A stretch of DNA of 64,000 nucleotides from Gammaproteobacteria bacterium (GCA_041395725.1 JAWKZW010000001.1:868001-932000), one strand, 5' to 3'; positions 7,824 through 16,769 are shown, counted from the first letter of the stretch. Translations and numbers: made by a program. Notes: a model not told the origin generated them from the letters alone.

Positions 7824-9437
7824 ATGAAGACAACCATTTCCCGGCGTGAATTGCTTACCTTGCTCGCCGCCACCGGCGCCAGTGGCCTGGTCATGAACGC
7901 CAGCGCCGCCCTGAACCTGATACCCGATACCCAGCTGGCCCGCCCCCGCATTCCCCAGGCAGATCCCAACAACCCGCCAAGCGTGGTGGTGCTGGGAGCC
8001 GGCATCGGCGGACTTACCGCTGCCTACGAGCTGAAGAAAGCTGGCTACAGGGTGGTTGTGCTGGAAGCCGCAGCCAAGGCAGGTGGGCGCTGCATGACAG
8101 TCCGCTCCGGCGATCTGATCGACGAGGTCGGCAACCCGCAGATCTGCGAGTTCGACGACGAACCGCACATGTACTTTAACGCCGGCCCCGCCCGTATCCC
8201 CAGCAGCCATCGCAACCTGATGAACTACTGCAAGGAACTGGGTGTGGAGCTGGAGGTTTTCATCAACGAAAACAAGGAATGCTACTTCCAGGACGACGCC
8301 ATGTATGGCGGCAAGCCTGTAAAGAATACCGAGTTTACTACCAGCGCACGTGGCTTCATGGCCGAAATCATGGCCAAGAGCCTCGACGCCGACCAGATGA
8401 ACGCGCCACTCGACCAGTGGGAGCTAGATTCGCTGATGAATGCGGTGCGCGATTTTGGCGATCTCAGCGAGGACGACGTGTTCAAGGGCAGCACAAGAGG
8501 TGGTTATTTGTCCGGCGGTTATCTCGATGAAGGCGAACCCAAGGCGCCACTCGCGTTCAGTGAGCTGCTGAAGAGCCGTTTCATGCGCAATGCGCTGTCC
8601 GCCAACGAAGGGGAAACCGGCCCGATCCTGTTCCAGCCGGTTGGCGGCATGGACATGATTGTCAAAGGCTTCGTCCGGCAACTGGAAGCTGAGATTTTCT
8701 ATAACGTGATGGTCAGCTCCGTGCAACTGACCAACAGTGGCGTCGATGTCATCTACGAGCACAGAGGCATCAAGTACCAGCTTGAAGCGGACTATTGCTT
8801 CAACTGTATTCCCAGCCACCTGATGGCAGGCATCGACAACAATTTCCCGTCCGAATACATCAAGGCGATGCGTTTCCCCCGCCGTGGTGAGGCGTATAAA
8901 TCCGCTTTCCAGGCCAGGGAACGCTTCTGGGAGAAGGACGATATCTATGGCGGTATCTCCTGGGTAAACGCCCCCATTCGCCAGGTCTGGTACCCGAGTC
9001 ACGGTGTTCATAAAGAGAAAGGTATCGTACTGGCAGCCTACGATTTCGGCGGCGGCATGCACTTTACCCAGTTGAGTCAGCAGCAGCGTCTCGAGACTGC
9101 GATCCAGCAGGGTGAAAAATTGCACCCGGATTACCGTCAGCACGTGGAGAAAGGCATCACCATCGCCTGGCACCGGATGAACCACATGCTGGGCTGCGCT
9201 GCCAGGTGGCGCGGCGGTCCCGGCGCACAGGGAAGCGGCCCTGGCTCGGAGACAGAAGAAATGTTTCAGACGCTCAGGCGACCGGCCGGCGGCCGCCATT
9301 ACATGATCGGCGATCAGGTAACCAAACACTCCGCCTGGCAGGAAAGCGCGATACTTTCCGCACACTGGGCCATCAATGACATGTTGAGCAGGCAATCCGG
9401 CGGCGCGACAGCGATGCCCGGCACGCCACTCTCCTGA
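7824..9437 (+). CDS. Tat-exported flavin amine/L-amino-acid oxidase family protein, cassette copy 2
   Basis: 537 residues. The N-terminus carries a twin-arginine signal (SRRELL at 6-11, hydrophobic stretch, cleavage near NASA at 25-28). The FAD dinucleotide fold is at 53-81 (VVVLGAGIGG ... VVVLEA), followed by GGRC. FNAGPARIPSSH is characteristic of the L-amino-acid oxidase branch, and GGRHYMIGDQVTKHSAWQES closes the FAD site. Family chemistry: oxidation of an amine or amino acid to an imine with reduction of FAD. Usual members reduce O2; here the gene is followed 23 bp later by a diheme cytochrome c gene and then an exported RidA gene, so a cytochrome-coupled dehydrogenase mode is inferred. 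Folding with FAD before Tat export fits a periplasmic flavoprotein. Substrate is unknown. Confidence 0.9.
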   Translation: MKTTISRRELLTLLAATGASGLVMNASAALNLIPDTQLARPRIPQADPNNPPSVVVLGAGIGGLTAAYELKKAGYRVVVLEAAAKAGGRCMTVRSGDLIDEVGNPQICEFDDEPHMYFNAGPARIPSSHRNLMNYCKELGVELEVFINENKECYFQDDAMYGGKPVKNTEFTTSARGFMAEIMAKSLDADQMNAPLDQWELDSLMNAVRDFGDLSEDDVFKGSTRGGYLSGGYLDEGEPKAPLAFSELLKSRFMRNALSANEGETGPILFQPVGGMDMIVKGFVRQLEAEIFYNVMVSSVQLTNSGVDVIYEHRGIKYQLEADYCFNCIPSHLMAGIDNNFPSEYIKAMRFPRRGEAYKSAFQARERFWEKDDIYGGISWVNAPIRQVWYPSHGVHKEKGIVLAAYDFGGGMHFTQLSQQQRLETAIQQGEKLHPDYRQHVEKGITIAWHRMNHMLGCAARWRGGPGAQGSGPGSETEEMFQTLRRPAGGRHYMIGDQVTKHSAWQESAILSAHWAINDMLSRQSGGATAMPGTPLS

Positions 9438-9460
9438 GTTTGAGGATTACGAGAAGCATC

Positions 9461-10105
9461 ATGAAAAAACTCATGCAAACCTGTGTGATCACGACCGGGC
9501 TGTTTATCGGCCTGCAGAGCAGCCAGATTCTGGCGCAGCAATACACGCAACTGGACACAACCTACCAGAGCGTGGGCAACAAGGTCTGCGCCACCTGCCA
9601 TGGCGCCTACGGCCAGGGCAATCCCGTGGTAGGAGGGCCCAGCCTGGCTGGCCTCGAACCCTGGTATCTGCGCAGCCAACTGGAAAAGTTCCGCGCCGGC
9701 TGGCGTGGTGCCGAGAAAGATTATATCCCCGCCTACGAAATGAGATCGGCGGTGAGCCAGATCAGTAATGCGGAAATCGAGATGCTGGTCAGCGAAGTGA
9801 CGAGCTGGCCGGAACCCGAACCAGAGCCTTATACCGAGGGTGACGCCGCGGCCGGCCAGCAGCTGTACGCGGCCTGCGCCGCCTGCCATGGCCCGGCCGG
9901 AGAAGGCAGCGAAGCCCTGAATGCTCCAGCCCTGGCAGATCGGGATGGCTGGTACCTGTACCGTCAGCTCAACCTGTACAGGTCCGGCTATCGCGGCGGC
10001 CATCCAGAAGATACACTTGGTGCCCAGATGCGTGCGTCAGCCCGGACCTTGCAGAGCGATCAGGCGGTTAAGGATGTTGTCACCTACATCAATACGCTTG
10101 ACTGA
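9461..10105 (+). CDS. Periplasmic diheme cytochrome c, cassette copy 2
   Basis: 214 residues with a signal peptide (about 1-25) and two heme c motifs, CATCH at 43-47 and CAACH at 139-143. An acidic, proline-rich linker (PEPEPEP, about 117-123) joins the two domains; it is longer and more acidic than in copy 1. The WYL..QLEKFRAGWRG and WYLYRQLNLYRSGYRGGHPED segments match copy 1 and identify a c4-like diheme carrier. ATG 9461 (CGAGAAG upstream) was preferred to an in-frame TTG at 9440. Distal Met candidates are less obvious in domain 1 (M94) than in copy 1. Inferred electron acceptor for the adjacent oxidase. Confidence 0.9.
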   Translation: MKKLMQTCVITTGLFIGLQSSQILAQQYTQLDTTYQSVGNKVCATCHGAYGQGNPVVGGPSLAGLEPWYLRSQLEKFRAGWRGAEKDYIPAYEMRSAVSQISNAEIEMLVSEVTSWPEPEPEPYTEGDAAAGQQLYAACAACHGPAGEGSEALNAPALADRDGWYLYRQLNLYRSGYRGGHPEDTLGAQMRASARTLQSDQAVKDVVTYINTLD

Positions 10106-10205
10106 TTAATCAACGACTTTCAATTCGACAAATAGTAGTTAAACCTGGCACCCAAAGATTAGGTAGCAACCGATCCCCGGGCGCGCAACACACGAGGAAC
10201 CAAAC

Positions 10206-10808
10206 ATGTCTGACAGTCTTCAAACTGGCGCAAAACGCAGCCTGATTCCGGCCATCAAACCTTCCACACTGCTGCTGTTTTCTTTCGTGGGAGCTATTAT
10301 GCTGTCCTTCCACCTGGCCAACCGTGGCGATGCCGGTACCGGCGCAATCCATGCCCAGGCCCCTACACCGCCGGGACAGGCGGTATCGCAGCCGTCAGGT
10401 GGCGCCGCTGATTTCATTGAACGAAAGGGCGAAGGGCGCCTCTTTTACACCACGATCAAGATTCCACCCGGAGCCGAGACCCTGTACCTGAGTGGCTCCG
10501 GTTCACGGCGCATGGAAGATGGCAGCTGCGGAACCATGGAGCAGCAGGCTATCAATACGTTCTCCCGGTTCAAAGACACGCTGGAAGCCGAAGGCTGGTC
10601 CATGTCGGATATCGTCCAGGTCAGGGCTTTTGCCGTTGCCGGTGAATTCGGCCTGCTGGACTTCGACGGCTTTAATCGTGGTTACACCCAGTTCTTCGGT
10701 ACCGAAGAGAATCCGATGAAGCCCGTACGCTCGTTTGTGCAGGTCGCCGACCTGGTCAACGACTGCTGGCTGGTTGAAATTGAAATCCGCGCCGCTAGAG
10801 TGCCGTAA
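10206..10808 (+). CDS. Membrane-anchored, exported RidA-family protein, cassette copy 2
   Basis: 200 residues: a short basic N-terminus, a hydrophobic segment (about 20-38) without an obvious cleavage site, a Pro/Gln/Ala-rich linker (about 45-68), then a RidA domain (about 70-200) highly similar to copy 1 (YLSGSGSRRMEDG, GWSMSDIVQVRAFAVAG, RGYTQFFGTEEN). Arg175 in PVRSFVQ corresponds to the catalytic Arg of RidA, and EIEIRAARV is retained. GAGGA lies 8-9 nt before the ATG. This copy is probably tethered to the outer face of the inner membrane, whereas copy 1 is soluble. Two extra cysteines (C108, C187) are absent from copy 1. Inferred role: hydrolysing the imine released by the oxidase. Confidence 0.88.
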   Translation: MSDSLQTGAKRSLIPAIKPSTLLLFSFVGAIMLSFHLANRGDAGTGAIHAQAPTPPGQAVSQPSGGAADFIERKGEGRLFYTTIKIPPGAETLYLSGSGSRRMEDGSCGTMEQQAINTFSRFKDTLEAEGWSMSDIVQVRAFAVAGEFGLLDFDGFNRGYTQFFGTEENPMKPVRSFVQVADLVNDCWLVEIEIRAARVP

Positions 10809-11265
10809 GAAACTTCTCCGCTCCACCTTTTACCGGTCGCACCGGAAGGGCTTTGCACCCGCCTGACCGCGACCGGCTCAGGGAGCCCCTGTTTGATTGC
10901 CGCAATGCTCTGCAGTAAATCATTCAGGGGTTCTCGTTTATAGACGATCTGAAAACTCCCACACGCTGGCCTTCCTGTCGACTCCGGTTTCCTCTCGGTA
11001 ACCAACCACCTACTTACCACGGCCCACTGCCCGCCCCTGCTTTCAGCGCTTGCCGAAGATCCAGCCACCATGGGTGAGGCACCTCGCAACGGTATCAGGC
11101 TTATCTCTTACCATCGACAACACGCACTCAATCGGGCAAGCTGATCGTGGTCGGGCTCTCTAAAATCAGCCCAGCCTCCTTTTCCCCTGATCCTCTGGTT
11201 ACACAACGGGGCGCCTCGAAGTTAGCTTCCCGGACTCACCCATTCGTGGAATCGGCCGTTTAATT
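10809..11265. other. Intergenic region between the cassette and the ClC gene, with repeat copy B
   Basis: About 457 bp without a credible gene. It contains copy B of the dispersed motif (10882-10913, GGAGCCCCTGTTTGATTGCC and then GCAATGCTCTGC). Short open frames here lack coding character. A promoter for the ClC gene should lie near the 3' end, but I could not identify clear boxes, and the ClC ATG has no obvious Shine-Dalgarno site. Confidence 0.5.
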
Positions 11266-13080
11266 ATGAGGAAGCTCAATCATCAGCGAACTGATAATCC
11301 CTTGAAACAGACCTTCCGCGAAAAAGTCGAACGCCTGCTGGAAACATTCCGCGATCGGATTTCCTACCAGGATGCACTGCCCCAGCTGGTCGGCCTGGGC
11401 ATGGTGAGCGGACTTTGCGCGGCGGCTCTGGTCGTGCTGTTCAGATTACAGGTCGAAGGGTCCCTGGGTTTGCTGTTTCAGGGCTCCGCGGAAGACTTTG
11501 AGAGCCTGTCACCGGCCTGGCGGTTCCTCTTGCCGTTCCTGGGCGCGCTTTTTCTCGGGCTGCTGCTATCCCTCGTCGACCGGCAATACCACATCGTGGG
11601 CGTGTTCCACGTACTGGAACGCCTGCGCAATCACCAGGGTCGGCTGCCCGGCAGAAACCTGCTGGTGCAATTCTTTGGCGGCAGCATCGCCCTGATCAGC
11701 GGCCAGAGCGTTGGCCGTGAAGGCCCGGGGGTACACCTGGGAGCCGGCATTGCCTCACTGCTGGGCCAGTGGTTCGAGCTGCCCAACAATGCCATGCGCA
11801 CGCTGATAGCCTGCGGAGCGGCGGCGGCCATCGCCGCGGCGTTCAACACGCCGATGGCGGGAGTGATCTTTGCCATGGAGGTGATCCTGATGGAGTACAC
11901 CATCGTTGGCTTCATCCCGGTGATCATAGCCTCGGTGCTGGGTTCGGTGATCACTCAGCTGGTTTTTGGCACTGACACGCTGATCGTCGTCCCGCCGGTG
12001 GAATTGAATCTGCTCTGGGAAATACCCTTTATGGTGTATGCGGGACTTTTGTATGCCGTCGCCGCGGTGGCTTTTATCCGGATCCATCTCTTCATGTCCC
12101 GCCGTCGGGAGACACCGGTGCTGAACCGCTACCTGCTGATCGGATTGCTGACGGGTTCAGTGGCCATTTTTCTGCCCCAGATACTGGGTGCCGGGTATGA
12201 CACTCTGAACCAGCTGATTGCGGGAGAGATCCCCATTCGACTGCTGATCGCCATCGTGGTCGCCAAGCTGATCGTGACCGCCTCGGTGACGGGACTGGGG
12301 ATGGTAGGAGGTCTGATAGGCCCCCTGCTGGTCATCGGCGGTTGCCTTGGTGGCGTGTTGGGGGTGATTGGAAACGGTATCGTGACAGAGGCATCCACCC
12401 CGGAGTTCTACGTGGTTCTGGGCATGGTCGCGATGATGGGTGCTGTATTGAATGCACCTCTGGCGGCACTGGTCACCATTCTTGAACTCAGCAGTAACCC
12501 GGCCATCATCTTTCCCAGCATGCTGATGGTGGTGGTAGCCTGTGTAGCGGTACAGCAGTTGTTCAAGTGCCAGGGAATATTCGCTGAGCAGCTCCGCTAT
12601 CAGGGTCTGGCAAGCTATGAGGCGCCGGCGCGGCAGTTTCTCAGCCGGGTCGGCGTGCGCAGTGTCATGAATACTTCGCTGACCCTGTCGCCACCCCGGA
12701 TCAGCCTGCCGCAGGCGGAAAGCGTCGTGCGCAATGCGACCGTCTGGATCGTCATAAAACACGAGGATGACGAACTGCAACTGATCAGTACCGCCGATCT
12801 GGCCAAACATCTGGAGGCCATCAAAGCAGCACTCGAAGGCGGTGACAGCAGCGATGATAACGATCCTGGCTCTGAACAGCTGACCATCGATCTGACCCGC
12901 ATTGCAGCGCAGGTCTTCAATACCGGAGAGCTGGACTCGAAAAGCAATCTGTACCAGGCCAGTCAGGCAATTCAGCTGGACGGTAAGGATGCCTTGTGCG
13001 TTACCCGTCGCTATGGTCAGGGCAGGAGTGTCGTGGGCGTCCTTACCAGGGATGCGATTCAGAAGTTTTATGGCATTTGA
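11266..13080 (+). CDS. ClC-family chloride channel / Cl-/H+ antiporter with C-terminal CBS-like region
   Basis: 604 residues with about ten hydrophobic helices up to residue ~440. GREGPGVHLG at 150-159 is the ClC selectivity motif and contains the gating glutamate (E152). FAMEVILMEY further on carries the internal glutamate typical of proton-coupled ClC antiporters. GLGMVGGLIGPLLVIGG provides another filter segment. The last ~150 residues (RSVMNTSLTLSPP ... YGQGRSVVGVLTRDAI) resemble a CBS-type cytoplasmic domain. Likely role: chloride or other anion exchange at the inner membrane for pH or osmotic balance. No neighbouring gene indicates a specific anion. Confidence 0.9.
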   Translation: MRKLNHQRTDNPLKQTFREKVERLLETFRDRISYQDALPQLVGLGMVSGLCAAALVVLFRLQVEGSLGLLFQGSAEDFESLSPAWRFLLPFLGALFLGLLLSLVDRQYHIVGVFHVLERLRNHQGRLPGRNLLVQFFGGSIALISGQSVGREGPGVHLGAGIASLLGQWFELPNNAMRTLIACGAAAAIAAAFNTPMAGVIFAMEVILMEYTIVGFIPVIIASVLGSVITQLVFGTDTLIVVPPVELNLLWEIPFMVYAGLLYAVAAVAFIRIHLFMSRRRETPVLNRYLLIGLLTGSVAIFLPQILGAGYDTLNQLIAGEIPIRLLIAIVVAKLIVTASVTGLGMVGGLIGPLLVIGGCLGGVLGVIGNGIVTEASTPEFYVVLGMVAMMGAVLNAPLAALVTILELSSNPAIIFPSMLMVVVACVAVQQLFKCQGIFAEQLRYQGLASYEAPARQFLSRVGVRSVMNTSLTLSPPRISLPQAESVVRNATVWIVIKHEDDELQLISTADLAKHLEAIKAALEGGDSSDDNDPGSEQLTIDLTRIAAQVFNTGELDSKSNLYQASQAIQLDGKDALCVTRRYGQGRSVVGVLTRDAIQKFYGI

Positions 13081-13235
13081 GAAATTTAACGCCATCGAGT
13101 CCCGGAGTGCAGTCAGGCTGGAATCCGTCGGACGACGATTAGAGCCGTCTGCACGGCATACCACAGCAAAAAGGTGACCCGCCTTTCAGGCCCGGCAACC
13201 AAAGGGCTGCCACTGCGTATTAAAAATTCCGGCCA

Positions 13236-14189
13236 TCAGTCCCCGACTATTCTGTCAGTAGAAAACCTCCGATTAAGCAACGGCACCAGTGCCACTGCCA
13301 TGGAGCCTGTCACCAGGATACCGGCAGCAAAAATGGACAGGTTATTCAAATTGTCTGAATAAGGATAAGCGGGGTTAATCCAGACTACGATCTGCAGGGC
13401 GGCGATGGTGAACAGCGGCGCCAGCGCCAGCACGGCGCTGACCTTCGAGGCATGCCAGTGGGCCAGCGCCTCGGCAAACGAGCCGTAGGCCAGCAGGGTA
13501 TTGAGACAGCAGAACACCAGCAGCCATAACTGCAGGGGGGAAAGTTCAAGGACACTGGCCGGTGCCGCCAGCGGGGTCAGCAGCAGCACCGAAAGCAGAT
13601 AAACGACAAACAGGATCTGCACAGAGCTGAAGTGGCGCAACAGGTGCTTCTGTAACAACGCGTAGACGACCCAGGTAAGAGAGGCGACAACGACCAGCAG
13701 AACCCCGAAACCCAGTTGTGAGCCGGCACTGAAAAGCTCTTTAAATCGATCGTTAAAAAATAGACCGAGGCCGACAACAATCAACAGCGCACCGAGCTTC
13801 TGCAAGCGGTCAAAGGGCTCGTGAAAAACCACCACCCCACCAAGCAATAGAAACAGTGAGGTCAGCTGAATGACTGCCTCGGTACTTTCCGCGTTCAGGT
13901 AGTTCAGACTGAGGGAGAACAGCACGTAGTTACCACACAGCCCGATTCCCGCCACCAGCAGTAACAGCACCAGCGGGCGCCCCGCGGCAGCCAGCCCGGG
14001 CAGCCGCCGCCGACCATACAGGTAGGGCCCTATGACCAGGGCGGCTATCAGGAAGCGAAACCAGACCAGGGTTATCGCATCCATGGTGACGATGATTTCC
14101 TTCAGGGCAATGGGCAGAATGCCCCATAGAAAAGCTGTATTCAGAGAGAGGATAAATCCCAGCCCGTTGTTACCGGAAGGTGTGTGCAT
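13236..14189 (-). CDS. EamA/DMT-family inner-membrane transporter
   Basis: About 317 residues from ATG 14189, with ten predicted transmembrane helices in two homologous halves (FILSLNTAFLWGILPIALKE begins the first). This is the drug/metabolite transporter (EamA) fold, used for export of metabolites or amino acids. The frame is open to 14312, but the extra residues are polar and lack homology-like features, so the internal ATG was chosen. No substrate can be assigned. The gene converges on the ClC gene with 155 bp between them. Confidence 0.85.
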   Translation of the reverse strand: MHTPSGNNGLGFILSLNTAFLWGILPIALKEIIVTMDAITLVWFRFLIAALVIGPYLYGRRRLPGLAAAGRPLVLLLLVAGIGLCGNYVLFSLSLNYLNAESTEAVIQLTSLFLLLGGVVVFHEPFDRLQKLGALLIVVGLGLFFNDRFKELFSAGSQLGFGVLLVVVASLTWVVYALLQKHLLRHFSSVQILFVVYLLSVLLLTPLAAPASVLELSPLQLWLLVFCCLNTLLAYGSFAEALAHWHASKVSAVLALAPLFTIAALQIVVWINPAYPYSDNLNNLSIFAAGILVTGSMAVALVPLLNRRFSTDRIVGD

Positions 14190-14378
14190 AGATTCTTGAG
14201 CCGCGGGTTGTGCAGGGAAAGTCTGATTAATCACTGAAATGCCCGGACTGATGCTACCACGATTCACCTGTATACCAGGTTGGGAAGTCTCTGGTTGGTT
14301 GGCCGAGATCATCGAAGTGATTGACAGCTTTTAGTGCGGGGGCAGATTGGGGGCACGCGTTGTGGCTTCGAACGGCGC

Positions 14379-14515
14379 GGTCGGCAGGGGGTTCGGTGGG
14401 CTGCGGACCGCGCCCGTCCCGGGTGCCTTCACTCTGAAAAATGCCCTGGAAAACGGTCATTTTTCGCCGTTCAGCGCTGGTCCTTGATTGCAGCCCACCG
14501 AACCCCCTGCCGACC
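14379..14515. repeat. Perfect 26-bp inverted repeat enclosing a second hairpin
   Basis: Positions 14379-14404 and 14490-14515 are perfect reverse complements (GGTCGGCAGGGGGTTCGG... in the left arm). Inside the 85-nt spacer GAAAAATG (14436-14443) pairs with CATTTTTC (14458-14465). GAACGGCG (14370-14377) also pairs with CGCCGTTC (14465-14472) as a competing fold. No coding capacity or transposase is present. It may be a folded RNA, a MITE-like element or a terminator. Confidence 0.7.
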
Positions 14516-14615
14516 ACACCTTGGCACCGAGTGGCACTCATCATTCAGCGACTTCGAAGGAGATCGAAGCCATAAGAATTCGCAGAACACGTAATGACGT
14601 TGAAGAAGCCTGGCG

Positions 14616-14987
14616 CTAAGTGGCACCCATCAATCAGCGACCTCGATGGAGGCTGAGTGATTGCAGATCCGAGTCAGCAATGGTGTTAAGAAAGAGACGT
14701 TGTCTCTTGCATCAATACACTGAGATCGGAATTCAGCACTGAGCACCAGCCCGGGGGAAGCTGCCGACGGAGCGATCGGAACGCAGCACCGACTGACCGA
14801 GGAAGACCGTTTTCCAGGGCTTCCGACCGAGGGAGGGAACCCCGGAGGGGTGCGCGTTGCTCCGACGGCAGCTTCCCCCGGGCTGGTGCGGTCTCTGACA
14901 GAACGCCAACAAAAAAGAACAAGATTCCGTCGAGCCCGGGGCTGCCCAGACCAGGCCCCGCAGGGAAAAGAAATTTAGACCAAGACA
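14616..14987. repeat. 372-bp structured intergenic unit, tandem copy 1
   Basis: First of two head-to-tail units (offset exactly 372 bp at several landmarks). Within it: a perfect hairpin AAGAGAC-GTT-GTCTCTT (14692-14708), and a 31-nt inverted repeat (arms 14743-14773 and 14859-14889, one mismatch) around an 85-nt GC-rich loop. The opening TGGCACCCATCAATCAGCGA is echoed in degenerate form just upstream at ~14531, hinting at a third, decayed copy. Open frames across it are not conserved between units, so it is treated as noncoding. Confidence 0.75.
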
Positions 14988-15352
14988 CTAAATGGCACCC
15001 ATCAATCAGTGACCTCGATGGACCCCGAGTGATTGCAGATCTGAATCAGTAACGGTGTTAAGAAAGGGACAACGTCCCTTGCATCAATACACTGAGATTG
15101 GAATCCAGCACTGAGCGCCAGCCCGGGGGAACCTGACGACGGAGCGATCAGAACGCAGCACCGACTGACCGAGGAAGACCGTTTTCCAGGGCTTCCGACC
15201 GAGGGAGGGAACCCCGGAGGGGTGCGCGTTGCTCCGACGGCAGCTTCCCCCGGGCTGGTGCGGTCTCTGACAGAACGCCAACAAAAAAGAACCAAATCGG
15301 GGTGGTCCAGATCAAGCCCTACAGGGAGAAACGATTTAAACCGGGACACACC
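14988..15352. repeat. Structured intergenic unit, tandem copy 2
   Basis: Second unit. The small hairpin is AAGGGAC-AAC-GTCCCTT (15064-15080): the stem base pair differs from copy 1 on both sides and the loop is the reverse complement of copy 1's loop. The long arms (15115-15145 and 15231-15261) carry more mismatches than in copy 1, all on the left arm, while the 85-nt loop differs at one position. It ends shortly before the Shine-Dalgarno site of the amidohydrolase gene. Confidence 0.75.
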
Positions 15353-15429
15353 CGATGTTTCTTAAAGATTGATTTTTGCCCGGCATTTAGCTCCAATGGT
15401 AACGGTCATAAGAATAAAGGAGGCCACCC

Positions 15430-16716
15430 ATGCTTATCATCAGGCTCTTGCGAAATCCCGGCATTCTGCTCGGCGCGTTACTCGGCTTCTCGGTGGCCAG
15501 CGCCAACGACGGCAACCTGGCTTTTACCGGTGCGACTATAATTGACGGTACTGGCGCCGAAGCCATCGTCAACGGTGTGGTCGTGGTTACCGACGGAAGG
15601 ATCCGGGCGGTAGGACCGGCCGCCGATGTCACTCTGCCGGCAAACACCCGCGTCATCGATGTCAGCGGCAAGACTATCATGCCAGGCCTGATCAACGCGC
15701 ACGGGCATGTAGGTGGCACACTGGGGCTGGAATCCGGCTTTTATTCCCGCGACAACCTGCTGCGACAGCTCTCACTGTACGGCCGCTATGGCGTAACCAC
15801 CGTAGTCAGCCTCGGAGATGACGAGCAGGAAGGCTTTGCGCTGCGTGATGAGCAGCTCCGGTCAGATCTTGATTATTCGCGCCTGTTTGTAGCCGGCGAC
15901 GTAATCGGCGGCAGCTCAGCTGCGGAAGTCCGCGCCGCGGTAAACCGTACTGCCGATCTGGGCGCCAATTTCATCAAGACACGGGTTGACGACAATCTGG
16001 GAAGAACGCCCAAGCCGCCGCAGGAGATTTTTACAGCCATTATCGACCAGGCACACACCAGGCGCCTGCCGGTGGCGGTTCACCTGTTTTACCTGGAAGA
16101 TGCCAAGGCGGTGCTGGCAGCGGGTGGCGATATTATTGCCCACAGCATTCGCGATCTGCCGGCGGACCAGGAGGTCATCGACCTGATGCAGAGTAACGAT
16201 GCCTGTTACATTCCGACCCTGACCCGTGAAATCTCAACGTTCATCTACGAGAGCGAGCCGGATTTTTTCTCCGACCCCTTTTTCCTGCGGGAAGCCGATC
16301 CGGCGGTGCTGGCTGAACTCCGCTCACCGGAGCGCCAGTCGCGTATGCGCAATAGCGCTGCAGCGCAGCAATACAAGATTGCGCTCGAAGTCGCTATGGG
16401 TAACATCGGCCGGCTTAATGAAGCGGGGGTAAAGATCGCCATGGGTACCGACAGTGGGCCGCCGGCGCGCTTTCAGGGCTACTTCGAACACATGGAACTG
16501 TGGCTGATGGTGGACTCTGGAATGACTCCCATGGAGGCTATCGCCTCTGCCACCGGGGTGGCAGCCCAGTGCATGAACCTCGACGACCTTGGAACCCTGG
16601 AACCGGGAAACTGGGCAGACCTCCTCATCCTGGCAGAAAATCCACTGGATGCTATCGAAAACACCCGCACCATCGAGTCCGTGTGGATTGCCGGCAACCA
16701 GGTACCGGAAAACTGA
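15430..16716 (+). CDS. Exported metal-dependent amidohydrolase (imidazolonepropionase-like)
   Basis: 428 residues. Signal peptide about 1-25 (to SVASA-ND). Amidohydrolase-superfamily layout: a beta-sandwich start (GATIIDGTGAEAIVNG), then KTIMPGLINAHGHVGG with the HxH metal motif (about 93-95), H in VAVHLF, H in IIAHSIRDLP, and the metal/catalytic Asp in MGTDSGPP. LGTLEPGNWADLLIL is the usual C-terminal signature. The ATG is preceded by AAAGGAGG (15416-15423) at ideal spacing. Related exported proteins act on cyclic amides or dipeptides, but the substrate here is not known. Another member of this superfamily is at 46861-48357. Confidence 0.88.
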   Translation: MLIIRLLRNPGILLGALLGFSVASANDGNLAFTGATIIDGTGAEAIVNGVVVVTDGRIRAVGPAADVTLPANTRVIDVSGKTIMPGLINAHGHVGGTLGLESGFYSRDNLLRQLSLYGRYGVTTVVSLGDDEQEGFALRDEQLRSDLDYSRLFVAGDVIGGSSAAEVRAAVNRTADLGANFIKTRVDDNLGRTPKPPQEIFTAIIDQAHTRRLPVAVHLFYLEDAKAVLAAGGDIIAHSIRDLPADQEVIDLMQSNDACYIPTLTREISTFIYESEPDFFSDPFFLREADPAVLAELRSPERQSRMRNSAAAQQYKIALEVAMGNIGRLNEAGVKIAMGTDSGPPARFQGYFEHMELWLMVDSGMTPMEAIASATGVAAQCMNLDDLGTLEPGNWADLLILAENPLDAIENTRTIESVWIAGNQVPEN

Positions 16717-16769
16717 GACCGGGTAACACCGAAGCAGGGATGCAGGGATTCCCGGAGACCAGGGGGCCA

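Noticed and set aside
8424..9395. 323-codon minus-strand open frame inside the amine oxidase gene
   Set aside because: Overlaps a well-supported Tat flavoprotein and has no recognisable features.
12157..13164. 335-codon minus-strand open frame inside the ClC gene
   Set aside because: Shadow of the ClC gene; composition is Gln/His-rich without domain content.
14686..15349. Minus-strand open frames of about 100-115 codons across the tandem repeat units
   Set aside because: The two units are nearly identical in DNA but their open frames differ in reading frame and sequence, whereas the inverted repeats are kept, so RNA/DNA structure is the better explanation.
14616..15352. Possible CRISPR array
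   Set aside because: Only two long units with a 372-bp period, no short regular repeat-spacer pattern and no cas genes.
14379..15352. Possible insertion sequence
   Set aside because: No transposase or remnant is encoded; inverted arms are internal and I found no convincing target-site duplication.
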